Origin: CAWKDG01 sp963848355
GTDB lineage: Bacteria; Actinomycetota; Acidimicrobiia; Acidimicrobiales; UBA8190
DNA length: 64,000 nt
Direction: 5' to 3'
Assembly: GCA_963848355.1 (NCBI GenBank)
Contig: CAWKDG010000012.1
Span: forward strand, 620,001 to 684,000
In this document: positions 1-7,472 of the stretch, in pieces
Layout of the letters: every line of letters begins with the position of its first letter
Position numbering within the stretch: the first letter of the stretch is position 1
Notes under the pieces: model-generated
Told to the model about the DNA's origin: nothing
Database searches by the model: none
What the model saw: only the letters and a program-made list of their open reading frames with translations
Program-made: the position numbers and the translations under genes

Positions 1-176
1 GAGCACACGCGCAACACACGACCGTCGGGGAACCTGCGCTCGCCGAACCCCGCCTCCGTCATGGCACGGTCCAGCCGAAGCTGGTAACCGAGCCAGGCCC
101 GCCGGAGCCTCGGTCCGAGGCCGGGTGATCCCGACGGGCCACTCAATGCGTCGGAGTCGGGTGCCACAAGAGACAT
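1..176 (-). CDS. MarR-family transcriptional regulator, N-terminal part (runs off left edge)
   Basis: Reading the minus strand from the ATG at 176-174 gives 58 open codons up to the window edge. The translation contains LRRAWLGYQLRLDRAMTEAG followed by RRFPDGRVLRVC, the typical opening of actinobacterial MarR-type winged-helix regulators: a first helix with an aromatic YQ, then FPDGRVLR leading into the DNA-binding half. The winged helix itself lies outside the window. MarR proteins are homodimeric repressors or activators that bind short palindromes and often answer to small phenolic ligands. The gene is divergent from the phosphoesterase gene, and an imperfect palindrome sits between them, so it may regulate itself and that gene. 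The family call rests on one conserved segment and is fairly sure; the ligand is unknown. Confidence 0.6.
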   Translation of the reverse strand, partial: MSLVAPDSDALSGPSGSPGLGPRLRRAWLGYQLRLDRAMTEAGFGERRFPDGRVLRVC

Positions 177-184
177 ATTAGCAA

Positions 185-205
185 ACTGTAAACTCGGTTG
201 ACAGT
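185..205. promoter_or_regulatory. Imperfect 21-bp palindrome, candidate MarR operator
   Basis: The left arm ACTGTAAACT and right arm GGTTGACAGT (centre at C195) match as inverted repeats at 8 of 10 positions. The element lies between the MarR-type gene and the phosphoesterase gene and covers the -35 hexamer of the latter, which is where a MarR repressor would be expected to sit. Seen directly: the symmetry and position. Inferred: that the adjacent regulator binds it. Confidence 0.5.
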
Positions 206-226
206 GTGCTCCCGGCGCCCGATACT
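198..226 (+). promoter_or_regulatory. Promoter of the phosphoesterase gene, leaderless start
   Basis: A perfect TTGACA (198-203) is followed after 17 nt by GATACT (221-226), 4 of 6 to TATAAT with the key A2 and T6. Counting from the -10, transcription should start at 233, which is the A of ATG. This makes the mRNA leaderless and rules out the in-frame GTG at 206, which lies inside the promoter. Confidence 0.65.
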
Positions 227-232
227 TCGAGC

Positions 233-1831
233 ATGCGGCGCGCGGGAACCACGATTCACGGGCTGGCGGGACGAGGAACGAAAGCACCACCACGAGGCGC
301 CGCTGTCGCCACCGCCTCGGGCAGCGCCACCGTCCTAGCGCTGGCGCTGGCGCTGGCACTCAGCGCCTGTAGCGGCTCGCCCTCGCAGTCGGCCGCACCC
401 TCAGAGCGCGTGACCGGCGGGCCGACTGGTCACTACGTGGTGGCCGCAGGTATCCACAAGATCAAGCACATCATCGTCATCGAGCAGGAGAACCGCTCCT
501 TCGACAGTTACTTCGGGACCTACCCTGGTGCCGACGGCATCCCCATGCAGAACGGACAACCTTCCGTGTGTGTGCCCATTCCGGCGGGCGGGTGCCAGAA
601 GCCATACCACGACACGGCCGATGTCAACGGCGGTGGCCCGCACGGAGAGCGCAACGCGAGGCTCGACGTCGACGGGGGGAAGATGGACGGGTTCATCAAA
701 GAGGCATCGGGCGCCAAGAAGGGCTGCGGTGCCAATGTCGACAACCCGGCCTGCTCCAATGCAACCACGCCCGATGTGATGGGTTACCACACGGCGGCCG
801 AGATCCCGAACTATTGGACCTATGCCAAAGATTTCGTCCTTGATGACCACATGTTCGAACCGGTCGCGTCATGGTCGCTTCCCGATCACCTCTATCTGGT
901 GTCGGGCTGGTCGGCCAAATGCTCGAGCCCTTCTCCATCGAGCTGTGTCAACGCGATCCGGGGGCCGTATACGCCGGCGCAGATGCAGAGGTACGTGGAC
1001 CAGGCCATCGACACCGGGACGGCGGATGTCACCAACGCCTGGACCGACATCACCTGGCTCCTGTACAACAAGCACGTCTCGTGGGCGTACTACGTCCAGA
1101 CCGGGGATCAGCCCGACTGTGAGGATGATTCGGCCGTGGCGTGCCCGCCGGTGGCACAGAGCTACCTCACTCCCGGCATCTGGAACCCGCTGCCCGTTTT
1201 CGAGGATGTTCAGAAGGACCACCAGATTCGGAACATCCAGCCGCTGAACAACTACTTCGCCGAGGCCAAGAAGGGGACGCTCCCCTCGGTCATGTGGGTC
1301 ACTCCGTCGCAAGCGGACAGCGAACACCCACCGGCCAGCGTCCACCAGGGACAGGCCTACGTCACCGCGGTGATCAACGCGGCCATGAAGAGCCCCGACT
1401 GGGACTCGACCGCCATCTTCTTGCAATGGGACGACTGGGGCGGCTTCTACGACAGCGTCATGCCGCCCCCCGTCGACCAGAACGGCTACGGGCTCCGCGT
1501 CCCTGCGATGGTGATCTCGCCATACGCCAAGGCCGGGTACATCGATCACCAGACCCTCTCGAGCGACGCCTACCTCAAGTTCATCGAGGACGACTTCTTG
1601 GGTGGGTCCAGACTCAATCCCAAGACCGACGGGCGACCCGATCCCAGGCCCGACGTCCGCGAGGACGAGAAGATCCTGGGCAACATGGTCAACGATTTCG
1701 ATTTCAACCAGACTCCACGGGCCCCGGTCCTGCTCCCGACCAACCCCGCTACGGACTCCCCGAGCATCCCGCCCCACTTCAACGGGTTGGGTCCGTGCGT
1801 TGGGTGCACGGCGACGCCGCCCAGCACATAA
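233..1831 (+). CDS. Secreted phosphoesterase (phospholipase C / acid phosphatase AcpA-like family)
   Basis: The protein belongs to the metal-dependent phosphoesterase family that includes bacterial phospholipases C and AcpA-type acid phosphatases, which release phosphate from lipids or other phosphoesters outside the cell. It has an N-terminal hydrophobic segment rich in Ala-Leu pairs ending in a lipobox (LSAC, residues about 46-49), so it is probably a lipoprotein. The family hallmark NRSFDSYFG follows (about 90-98); later come WDDWGGFYD and RVPAMVISPYAK, the conserved metal-site and C-terminal motifs. About 530 residues is usual. Start ATG 233 is chosen because it coincides with the predicted transcription start. 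A divergent MarR-type gene lies upstream. Substrate (phospholipid or other phosphomonoester) cannot be told from sequence. Confidence 0.85.
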   Translation: MRRAGTTIHGLAGRGTKAPPRGAAVATASGSATVLALALALALSACSGSPSQSAAPSERVTGGPTGHYVVAAGIHKIKHIIVIEQENRSFDSYFGTYPGADGIPMQNGQPSVCVPIPAGGCQKPYHDTADVNGGGPHGERNARLDVDGGKMDGFIKEASGAKKGCGANVDNPACSNATTPDVMGYHTAAEIPNYWTYAKDFVLDDHMFEPVASWSLPDHLYLVSGWSAKCSSPSPSSCVNAIRGPYTPAQMQRYVDQAIDTGTADVTNAWTDITWLLYNKHVSWAYYVQTGDQPDCEDDSAVACPPVAQSYLTPGIWNPLPVFEDVQKDHQIRNIQPLNNYFAEAKKGTLPSVMWVTPSQADSEHPPASVHQGQAYVTAVINAAMKSPDWDSTAIFLQWDDWGGFYDSVMPPPVDQNGYGLRVPAMVISPYAKAGYIDHQTLSSDAYLKFIEDDFLGGSRLNPKTDGRPDPRPDVREDEKILGNMVNDFDFNQTPRAPVLLPTNPATDSPSIPPHFNGLGPCVGCTATPPST

Positions 1832-1838
1832 GGCCTCG

Positions 1839-1873
1839 GGCCGGTCCAATGGTCCGGCCGCCCAAGATTGGGC
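1839..1873 (+). terminator. Tandem hairpins after the phosphoesterase gene
   Basis: Nine nucleotides after the stop codon, GGCCGGTCC-AAT-GGTCCGGCC (1839-1859) forms an 8 of 9 bp stem with a 3-nt loop. It is directly followed by the perfect palindrome GCCCAA-GA-TTGGGC (1860-1873). There is no T-run, as is common for actinobacterial terminators, so the call rests on stem strength and position. Confidence 0.55.
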
Positions 1874-2445
1874 CCTCGAATAGGACGTGGTTCCCGCCTG
1901 AGGGTGTTCCGTCGCAATCCACGCCACAACAACCACTCGCGAGCAGGCCTCGGTGCTGCTTCGTGCCACCTCCCGCGGGACAGTCGAAACCGGGCGTCCC
2001 AGTCCGGCGGCGATGGCGGTGATTGGGCTTCTAAGGACGAGGGCGAATGCCGTCCGAGGCTGGAGTCAATCGCGCACGGCACCACGGGTGACTCCTGCCG
2101 CAGCCGCTGCATCGTTCAGGCTGGCCCCAGAGGCACGAGCCTCTCAGAACCGCCCCCGAACCTCCGCTGATTTCGGATTCCTGCCCACGTGGCTCCCTTC
2201 GCTCTCAGGGAGGTCACCCTGGCCGATCCGTTGCGTTGAGTGCCTGAATCCACCGGCAGTAGGTGTTCAGTATTGGACCGTCGTTGAGAATCGGCCACCG
2301 ATATGCCCGCGAGCGCACGAGACTCCCGGTGACAACGGCGCCATCTCCATGACTACAAAATGACTCCAACTCCCGAAGTCGAATCCCCCTCCCTCCGCCG
2401 GTCAGCGGTCGAGCTCGAGACGCGACGCACCGGATCTACCGATTC
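1874..2445. other. Non-coding stretch between convergent genes
   Basis: No convincing gene is seen. The open frames here are short, overlap each other on both strands and have no ribosome-binding site or recognisable protein pattern. Genes on both sides end here, so terminators are the expected content; only the hairpins at 1839-1873 stand out. Confidence 0.5.
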
Positions 2446-4284
2446 CTAGATTGCGGGGTTCGGACAGTTGGCCGGTGTGGGGGCGGGGGGTTGTGCGGCG
2501 CCATTGATCCGACCGATGGCGTTGACGTCATCCTGCACCAGACCGAGAGGTAGCGGGGAGTAACCCAACTCGGACAAGTGCTCCTGGCCCGCACATGCCA
2601 AATAGTTGACGAAAAGGCCGAGGGCTTGGCCTTTCGCCTCTGGGAAGGGAGACGCAGTATCGGGGCCGTCACAGGTCGTTCCCTGGGTCGACGCCAGGGA
2701 GGGCGAGCACGGGACGACCAGGTAGCTGTAGGCCGAAAGAGGGTAGGCGTCCGGCTGGAGGTCGGTGTAGACGTTGCTGAGATTTTGGGTGAGATCCGAG
2801 TTCAACGTGGCCGCCTCCAGGGCGGTGGTCACGTTGGCCGACGTCGGTTGGACGTCGTTGTCGCTGGCGTTCACCAGCGACGCCACAGGCAAGGAGTGCT
2901 CTTTGGCGTAGGCGGTCTCTACGTACGTGATGGCGCCATCGCTGGTCACCGCCCCGACGTAGTTGGCGGCGTTGTCCGAGCCCGACTCGCCCACCAGATT
3001 GCCCTTGCCCCAACCAGGGTAGGTGGTTGGAGAAGGGTTCGATCCTTGGGCCGGGACAGGCCAAATAGCCGTCGGGTCTCCGGGATTAGCCGAATCGAAG
3101 GCGCTCTGGGCGGCGGTGAAGTTGGAGGTATCGAGGTGGAGCATGTAATCGGTCAGGAGATAGCTCTCCCCCGAGGCGTCGGTCCGGTACACAGGGGTGA
3201 TGGTCGTGGCGGGGAGATCACCCGCCAGTTGAGGGTTGAGGACAGTGATCGACGGGCTGTTCCACGCTGTGATCTCACCCAGGAAGATCTGGTCGATCAC
3301 GTGGGCGTCCAGATTGAGGTTGGTGATGCTCTGGCCGTTGTTACCGATGAGGTTGAACATGAATGAGAGACCGCTGGCGACGTCGGGCAGGTACTGGTAG
3401 GGCTGATCAGGCGTCGACGACGCCTGACCGGCGCTGTAGGGAAAATCGGAAGCGGCGAAGTCCACCGTGTTCTGGGCGAATTGGTCGAGGCCCTCCACCG
3501 AGTCCGACACCTGCCAATTGACGTCGAGACCGTAGAGGACGGAGACCTGACCCGCCCACTCTTGGATGGCCACCCCCGCGAACGTCGAACCGGTTGCATC
3601 GAGCGTTGGAGACACGGACGGGACAACGAGGTTCGAGGGAACCGAGGCCGCACCGGTACCGAACCGGTTGGTAGCGGTCACCGTGAAGCAATACGTATCG
3701 CCGTCTGTCAGACCCGTGATCGTGATCGGGCTGGACGCGGCGGTCGCCGTCTGGCCGCCGTCAGCGGAATGCGTCTCATCGACGGCTGTCACTTCGTAGC
3801 TCTTGATGGGCGAGCCGTTGGCGGCCGAGGCGGCGAACGAGACGGTGGCGGCGCCCTGTCCCGCGACGGCGGACACCTCGGTCGGAGCGGTCGGGAGCCC
3901 CGGGGTCACGGTGACCGTGGCCGAAAAGGCGCTCTTCTCGGAGCCAGCGATATCCCTTACCTTCACCGTGTACGGGGTACCGTCCTTTAGGTGGTTGACC
4001 GTGCAGGACAGGGAACCCGTCGTCCTGCAACCTTGCCCGTTCGAGGCCTTCACCCTGTAGCCCGTGATGGTCCGCCCCGTCGGAGGGACGACTGCATTCC
4101 ACCTGACGAAGGCTGCCCTGATCCCCGGTGTGGCCGTGACACCGCTCGGTGCGCTCGGTACCTCTCGCCTCGGGGCAGCCCCGGCTGGACCGATAATTGC
4201 CAGGGAACCGCCCACCAGTGCCGAGACAGCCACCAGCGCACGCGTCATCGGCCCGCGATGTCTTCCACCCTTCCAAGTCGTCAT
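2446..4284 (-). CDS. Secreted PstS-like phosphate-binding protein with two N-terminal fibronectin type III domains
   Basis: After a signal peptide (MTRALVAVSALVGG..., cleavage near AGAA) the 612-residue protein has two fibronectin III domains of about 90 residues (SAPSGVTATPG... and APTEVSAVAGQG..., each ending in an xYxxxVxA-type strand). A C-terminal half of about 380 residues then resembles PstS-type phosphate-binding proteins (GSTFAGVAIQEWAG, FAASDFPYS, IFLGEITAWNSPSI, YRTDASGESYLLTDYM). It lacks a lipobox Cys, so it is likely released or wall-attached. The start is the ATG at 4284 because GAGGAAGAAGAG, a strong ribosome-binding site, lies just before it; an upstream in-frame start would translate that site as EEEE. 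It is apart from the pst operon at 59-64 kb, so a scavenging or surface role is inferred. Confidence 0.8.
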   Translation of the reverse strand: MTTWKGGRHRGPMTRALVAVSALVGGSLAIIGPAGAAPRREVPSAPSGVTATPGIRAAFVRWNAVVPPTGRTITGYRVKASNGQGCRTTGSLSCTVNHLKDGTPYTVKVRDIAGSEKSAFSATVTVTPGLPTAPTEVSAVAGQGAATVSFAASAANGSPIKSYEVTAVDETHSADGGQTATAASSPITITGLTDGDTYCFTVTATNRFGTGAASVPSNLVVPSVSPTLDATGSTFAGVAIQEWAGQVSVLYGLDVNWQVSDSVEGLDQFAQNTVDFAASDFPYSAGQASSTPDQPYQYLPDVASGLSFMFNLIGNNGQSITNLNLDAHVIDQIFLGEITAWNSPSITVLNPQLAGDLPATTITPVYRTDASGESYLLTDYMLHLDTSNFTAAQSAFDSANPGDPTAIWPVPAQGSNPSPTTYPGWGKGNLVGESGSDNAANYVGAVTSDGAITYVETAYAKEHSLPVASLVNASDNDVQPTSANVTTALEAATLNSDLTQNLSNVYTDLQPDAYPLSAYSYLVVPCSPSLASTQGTTCDGPDTASPFPEAKGQALGLFVNYLACAGQEHLSELGYSPLPLGLVQDDVNAIGRINGAAQPPAPTPANCPNPAI

Positions 4285-4410
4285 CTCTTCTTCCTCAGAT
4301 GCTTGTCGGTGGTGCTTCCCCGAACGTTCCCATGGTGCCACCTACCTGTTGATTCGATATCGACCAGCAGGGACGATCGACAAGGACCTCGCAGCCACCG
4401 GATGAATCGC

Positions 4411-4881
4411 TCAGTTCTGGACACCTTCTCCCGACGCTTCCCATGCCCGGCGTGCTGCACTTTGTGGGTCATAGGCAGAGCCTCGTTCGGCATCGTCCGC
4501 CCTGCGGAGATCGGCACCGTTGGATGCGTCGGCGAGGCCTTCGACCATGACTGGGATGACCATGAATGGCCCGTCTGGCGCAGTGTCCTGGCCTTCGACT
4601 TTGCCATCCCGGACCAAAGCCGTGGGTCTACCCCGTGACATCCACCGGGCTTCATGTCGGGCGTAGGGGTCCGTGTACCAGCCTTCTAGGGATTCATCCA
4701 TATCTTGATGGTACGAGGTCAGCACCAGCTCCGCGCTGGTTGGGTTCTGCATCGTCCAGGCGGGTGGCAGGAGCCAACTGATCCACTCTCTGTCAGCCAA
4801 GCACTCGTAAACTACGGAGGTGGTACACGAGATTCGTAGTAGTGAATCGATAGGCACCTTGGCTGGGTACCAGTTCGTCAT
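4411..4881 (-). CDS. Hypothetical protein
   Basis: A 156-residue open frame, rich in Trp and Tyr, with no recognised family. Third codon positions are somewhat GC-enriched compared with the surrounding low-GC stretch, which favours real coding, but no ribosome-binding site is visible before the ATG and no motif identifies a function. There is no signal peptide or membrane segment. It lies just upstream of the PstS-like gene on the same strand, separated by about 125 nt. It could be a decayed gene. Confidence 0.35.
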   Translation of the reverse strand: MTNWYPAKVPIDSLLRISCTTSVVYECLADREWISWLLPPAWTMQNPTSAELVLTSYHQDMDESLEGWYTDPYARHEARWMSRGRPTALVRDGKVEGQDTAPDGPFMVIPVMVEGLADASNGADLRRADDAERGSAYDPQSAARRAWEASGEGVQN

Positions 4882-6440
4882 CGTGTGCGCCTGCGGGGAG
4901 ATCTTTCGAGACGGCCCTCATTCCTCTGAGCATGTCGTTACTGAGTTGACGATGAGCCTGTGGCGGGCGCATGCAAACGGGCGGGTATGAGCGATTTCTA
5001 AGGAGCGCCGTCGGAGTTGATCGACCTGATGGTCTGGCAGTCACTGCGACTCCACAGATTAATCCCCAACTTGTTCCCCTTGTTATCCCCACGGCGCCCA
5101 AGAGAGCCTTATTCACAGCGCTGGGATGTCACTCGTTTCGGGATCGACACCCCTTTCCTGAGGAAAACACGGAGTCCAGTGATGAGACCACATCGGCACT
5201 ACGTTCCTGACCTGGGGGCCACGGAATCATCGGGTGCCCATCGCACCCAATCGAAGGTGGCAGGCAGCTCTCTGCCACGACCCACGATGGTCACGATCGC
5301 CGCTGCTCGTTTGGCCAGAGCATGGGGGGCGATGCAAAAGGAAACAGAGCGTGGCGCGGCCAGCGATTTCAGAATGATTGAGCTGCGTAACGCAGCGTTG
5401 CGGTTGATCTCTGTCACAGGCACAAAGAGCCTCTGGTCAGCCATCGATGCGGTTGGATCCGGGTTGTCGACTCCAGGGGACGAATCAACCACGGTGGGGA
5501 ACCTTCAGCGGCGGCGGTCCGCCCGACCGCACCGTGGACTGTTTCGCCACTAGTTGGGGCCCTCGAGCGAGACGGCCTCTTCCACCATGTTGATCGATTC
5601 GCCGTGGTCGGCTAGTTCCCAAGATCACAAACGTGGAGGAACCCCGAAAGGGAATCTGGCGTAACCGTTGTTGGGCGACGCAGCACACAATTGCAACCTA
5701 CGGGACCAAGATGAACTTCGCGTGACAGTAACGCGACAGTTAGTCGTTCCACGGAGTGAGATGACTTCGCGAGAAATTTGAAGGGCGTCGTCATTGGGTA
5801 AGTGGTGAGCGACGACGCTAAGCGTGGCGACTTCCCACGCTTTGGGTCGAGAATCAGGTGTATGTACAGCATCGGCTGACCCAGGCCCACCGTGGTGCAG
5901 CGGCAAGCAACCTCCTGCACGTCCTTCAGCGAGCGTGCCCGGCCCGGATGTTGACAAGCGGGAAGCGAGAATCACAGTGCATATCTACAGGGTTCTCTGC
6001 GCCGAGATCAGTCATGAGCACGGTCATATCTGCGGACTCAGCGTGAGAAAATAGAGAATCAAGAAGAGGAGTTACGGAAAACAAAAGGAGTTCAGCACAC
6101 AGAAGGTCATTGCGAAGATCGAAGCGGGGAACGTCTTCCGCACGAAATCCCGTGATCGAAGCGCGAACGTTACGGTCATCGACCGCCCCTGCGGGTGGGT
6201 GGACTGTTCCGAACGCACGTTGTGCACGCTTTCTGACGACATGACTAGGGACGATCTGAACTACATGCGCTATTCGTGAGGCCCGAAGAGCGGTTGGTCG
6301 GACCGTTACAACCCCGGCTGCTCCCAACCGGAAAGGATCACCGGGAACGTCGGCTTCGACAGCCTGAGGCCCTCCGTCAGACTCGTGCCACGGAGCCTGA
6401 CGGAGGCGCCATCACGCATGGTCTTCGATGTGGACGAGCC
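4882..6440. other. Gene-poor stretch of lower GC content
   Basis: About 1.55 kb with visibly lower GC than the rest of the window and no convincing gene. Overlapping open frames occur on both strands (for example plus 5017-5553 and minus 5199-5492), but none has a ribosome-binding site or family motif. A short palindrome GCTGCG-TAA-CGCAGC is at 5382-5396. No tRNA, transposase or CRISPR repeat was found. It may be an old insertion or a decayed locus. Confidence 0.4.
6371..6406 (-). terminator. Hairpin downstream of the neocarzinostatin-like gene
   Basis: CCTCCGTCAG (6371-6380) and CTGACGGAGG (6397-6406) are a perfect 10-bp inverted repeat around a 16-nt loop that can itself pair (CGTG-C-CACG). 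It lies 35 nt past the stop of the minus-strand gene at 6441, a good position for a factor-independent terminator, though no T-run follows. Confidence 0.6.
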
Positions 6441-6875
6441 TCAGGGACCGGTCACGACGATGCGTGCAGCCCCAAGAAGTGTGATGGTGTCGACACCGTT
6501 GGGTGTCGGCACACCGATGTAGCACTTTTCGGAGAATCCTGGTGACGAGCCCGCGCCTGATGAACATGTCTGCACAGTGAATGAACTCTTGAACTGTCCG
6601 TGGGAATTGGTCGTTACGACGACCGAGTTCGTGCTGTCACAGGGATTCTGAGGGGCGATCCAATGCTTCTCGGCGCACTCCTCGACCGTCAGTGTGGTCG
6701 AAGGATCGAAGTTCTTCCCGATCAGGTGGGTCGCCGTATTGACCATGAGATTGTTGGGATGGGCCGTGATGTGTGGAGAACCGGTACTCGCACCGGCTGA
6801 CGCGATCCAGAATCCTCCGAGGGCAACGCCAATCAGAGTGGCGATGCCGAAACGCAGACCGATTTGGTGTGACAT
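6441..6875 (-). CDS. Small secreted protein with neocarzinostatin-like Ig fold
   Basis: A 144-residue protein with a clear signal peptide (IGLRFGIATLIGVALGG..., cleavage near AGAS). The remaining ~112-residue domain has the pattern of the neocarzinostatin/macromomycin family: an opening xITAHPNN strand, GKNFDPSTTLTVEECA, a Cys pair (VEEC...NPCD), GQFKSSFTV, and a second Cys pair (QTC...EKCYIGV). In Streptomyces such proteins carry enediyne chromophores; related domains without enediyne genes are common in actinobacteria and of unknown role. No enediyne or polyketide genes are nearby. The start is ATG 6875, set by AAGGAGAG just upstream; the longer open frame to 7001 has no such site. A strong hairpin follows the gene. 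Confidence 0.6.
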   Translation of the reverse strand: MSHQIGLRFGIATLIGVALGGFWIASAGASTGSPHITAHPNNLMVNTATHLIGKNFDPSTTLTVEECAEKHWIAPQNPCDSTNSVVVTTNSHGQFKSSFTVQTCSSGAGSSPGFSEKCYIGVPTPNGVDTITLLGAARIVVTGP

Positions 6876-7472
6876 GACTCTCCTTTCGAGCTCAGGACGT
6901 CGTAGCGACACGGAAACGGACTCGCGTGTCGTCGTCCGACACAACAACGTCGCGAGATCGTCGAGCGCGTTACGGCGGAAACGGAATCTCGGGATGAACA
7001 TTGCGCGACGTCAACCGGCAACCGGTGCCCAGACGCGACACTGGCTCGGGCGGGCGTCCCGAGCCAGATCGCAGTTCCCCGAGCGTGACGTCATCGAGGG
7101 GAGACACGAGGAACGCCATGAGAGGAACAACTGGTAAGACCGTAGGTGGCGAGGGTTAACCACGCGCGACCGTTGTGCGACGGACACCCCAAATCGAGGT
7201 GAACGGTGTGCGACGTGCGAAATCGTCACCATGTCGTCGGGCTGTCCCGAGCCACACAGGCACAGGCCCCTCGTCCGGCGCCCCGGAGGGGTCGCACCGG
7301 GACCCCGGCGCTGAAGTGACGCCGCGCGTCCTTGCCATCACCGCCCGCGCGTACGCTGGGGAAAGTCCTCCGGGGGCGCAACTTCCCGGGCTGCTCGTGC
7401 GTCATAGAAGCGAGACCACACGTCCGGCGAAGACGCCGAGCGTTTTCGTTTTGGATCTGGAGGTCAGCCGAC
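6876..7472. other. Intergenic stretch with divergent promoters
   Basis: About 600 nt between two divergent secreted-protein genes. No gene is supported. The right end carries the ribosome-binding site CTGGAGGTC (about 7456-7464) of the GH43 gene. The rest presumably holds promoters for both genes, but I could not fix -35/-10 pairs with confidence. Confidence 0.5.

Noticed and set aside
177..185. ATTAGCAAA, which recurs inverted at 38946-38954 in the LysR region
   Set aside because: A shared 9-mer is expected by chance about once in a window this size, and the regulators belong to different families.
5017..5553. Open frames on both strands (plus 5017-5553, minus 5199-5492) in the low-GC stretch
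   Set aside because: No ribosome-binding site, no family motif and mutual overlap; a database search could change this, but sequence alone does not support a gene.
7357..7367. GGGGAAAGTCC resembling the GAAAGUCC core of RNase P RNA
   Set aside because: The flanking sequence does not form the P1-P4 helices or show the other conserved blocks, so it is a chance match.
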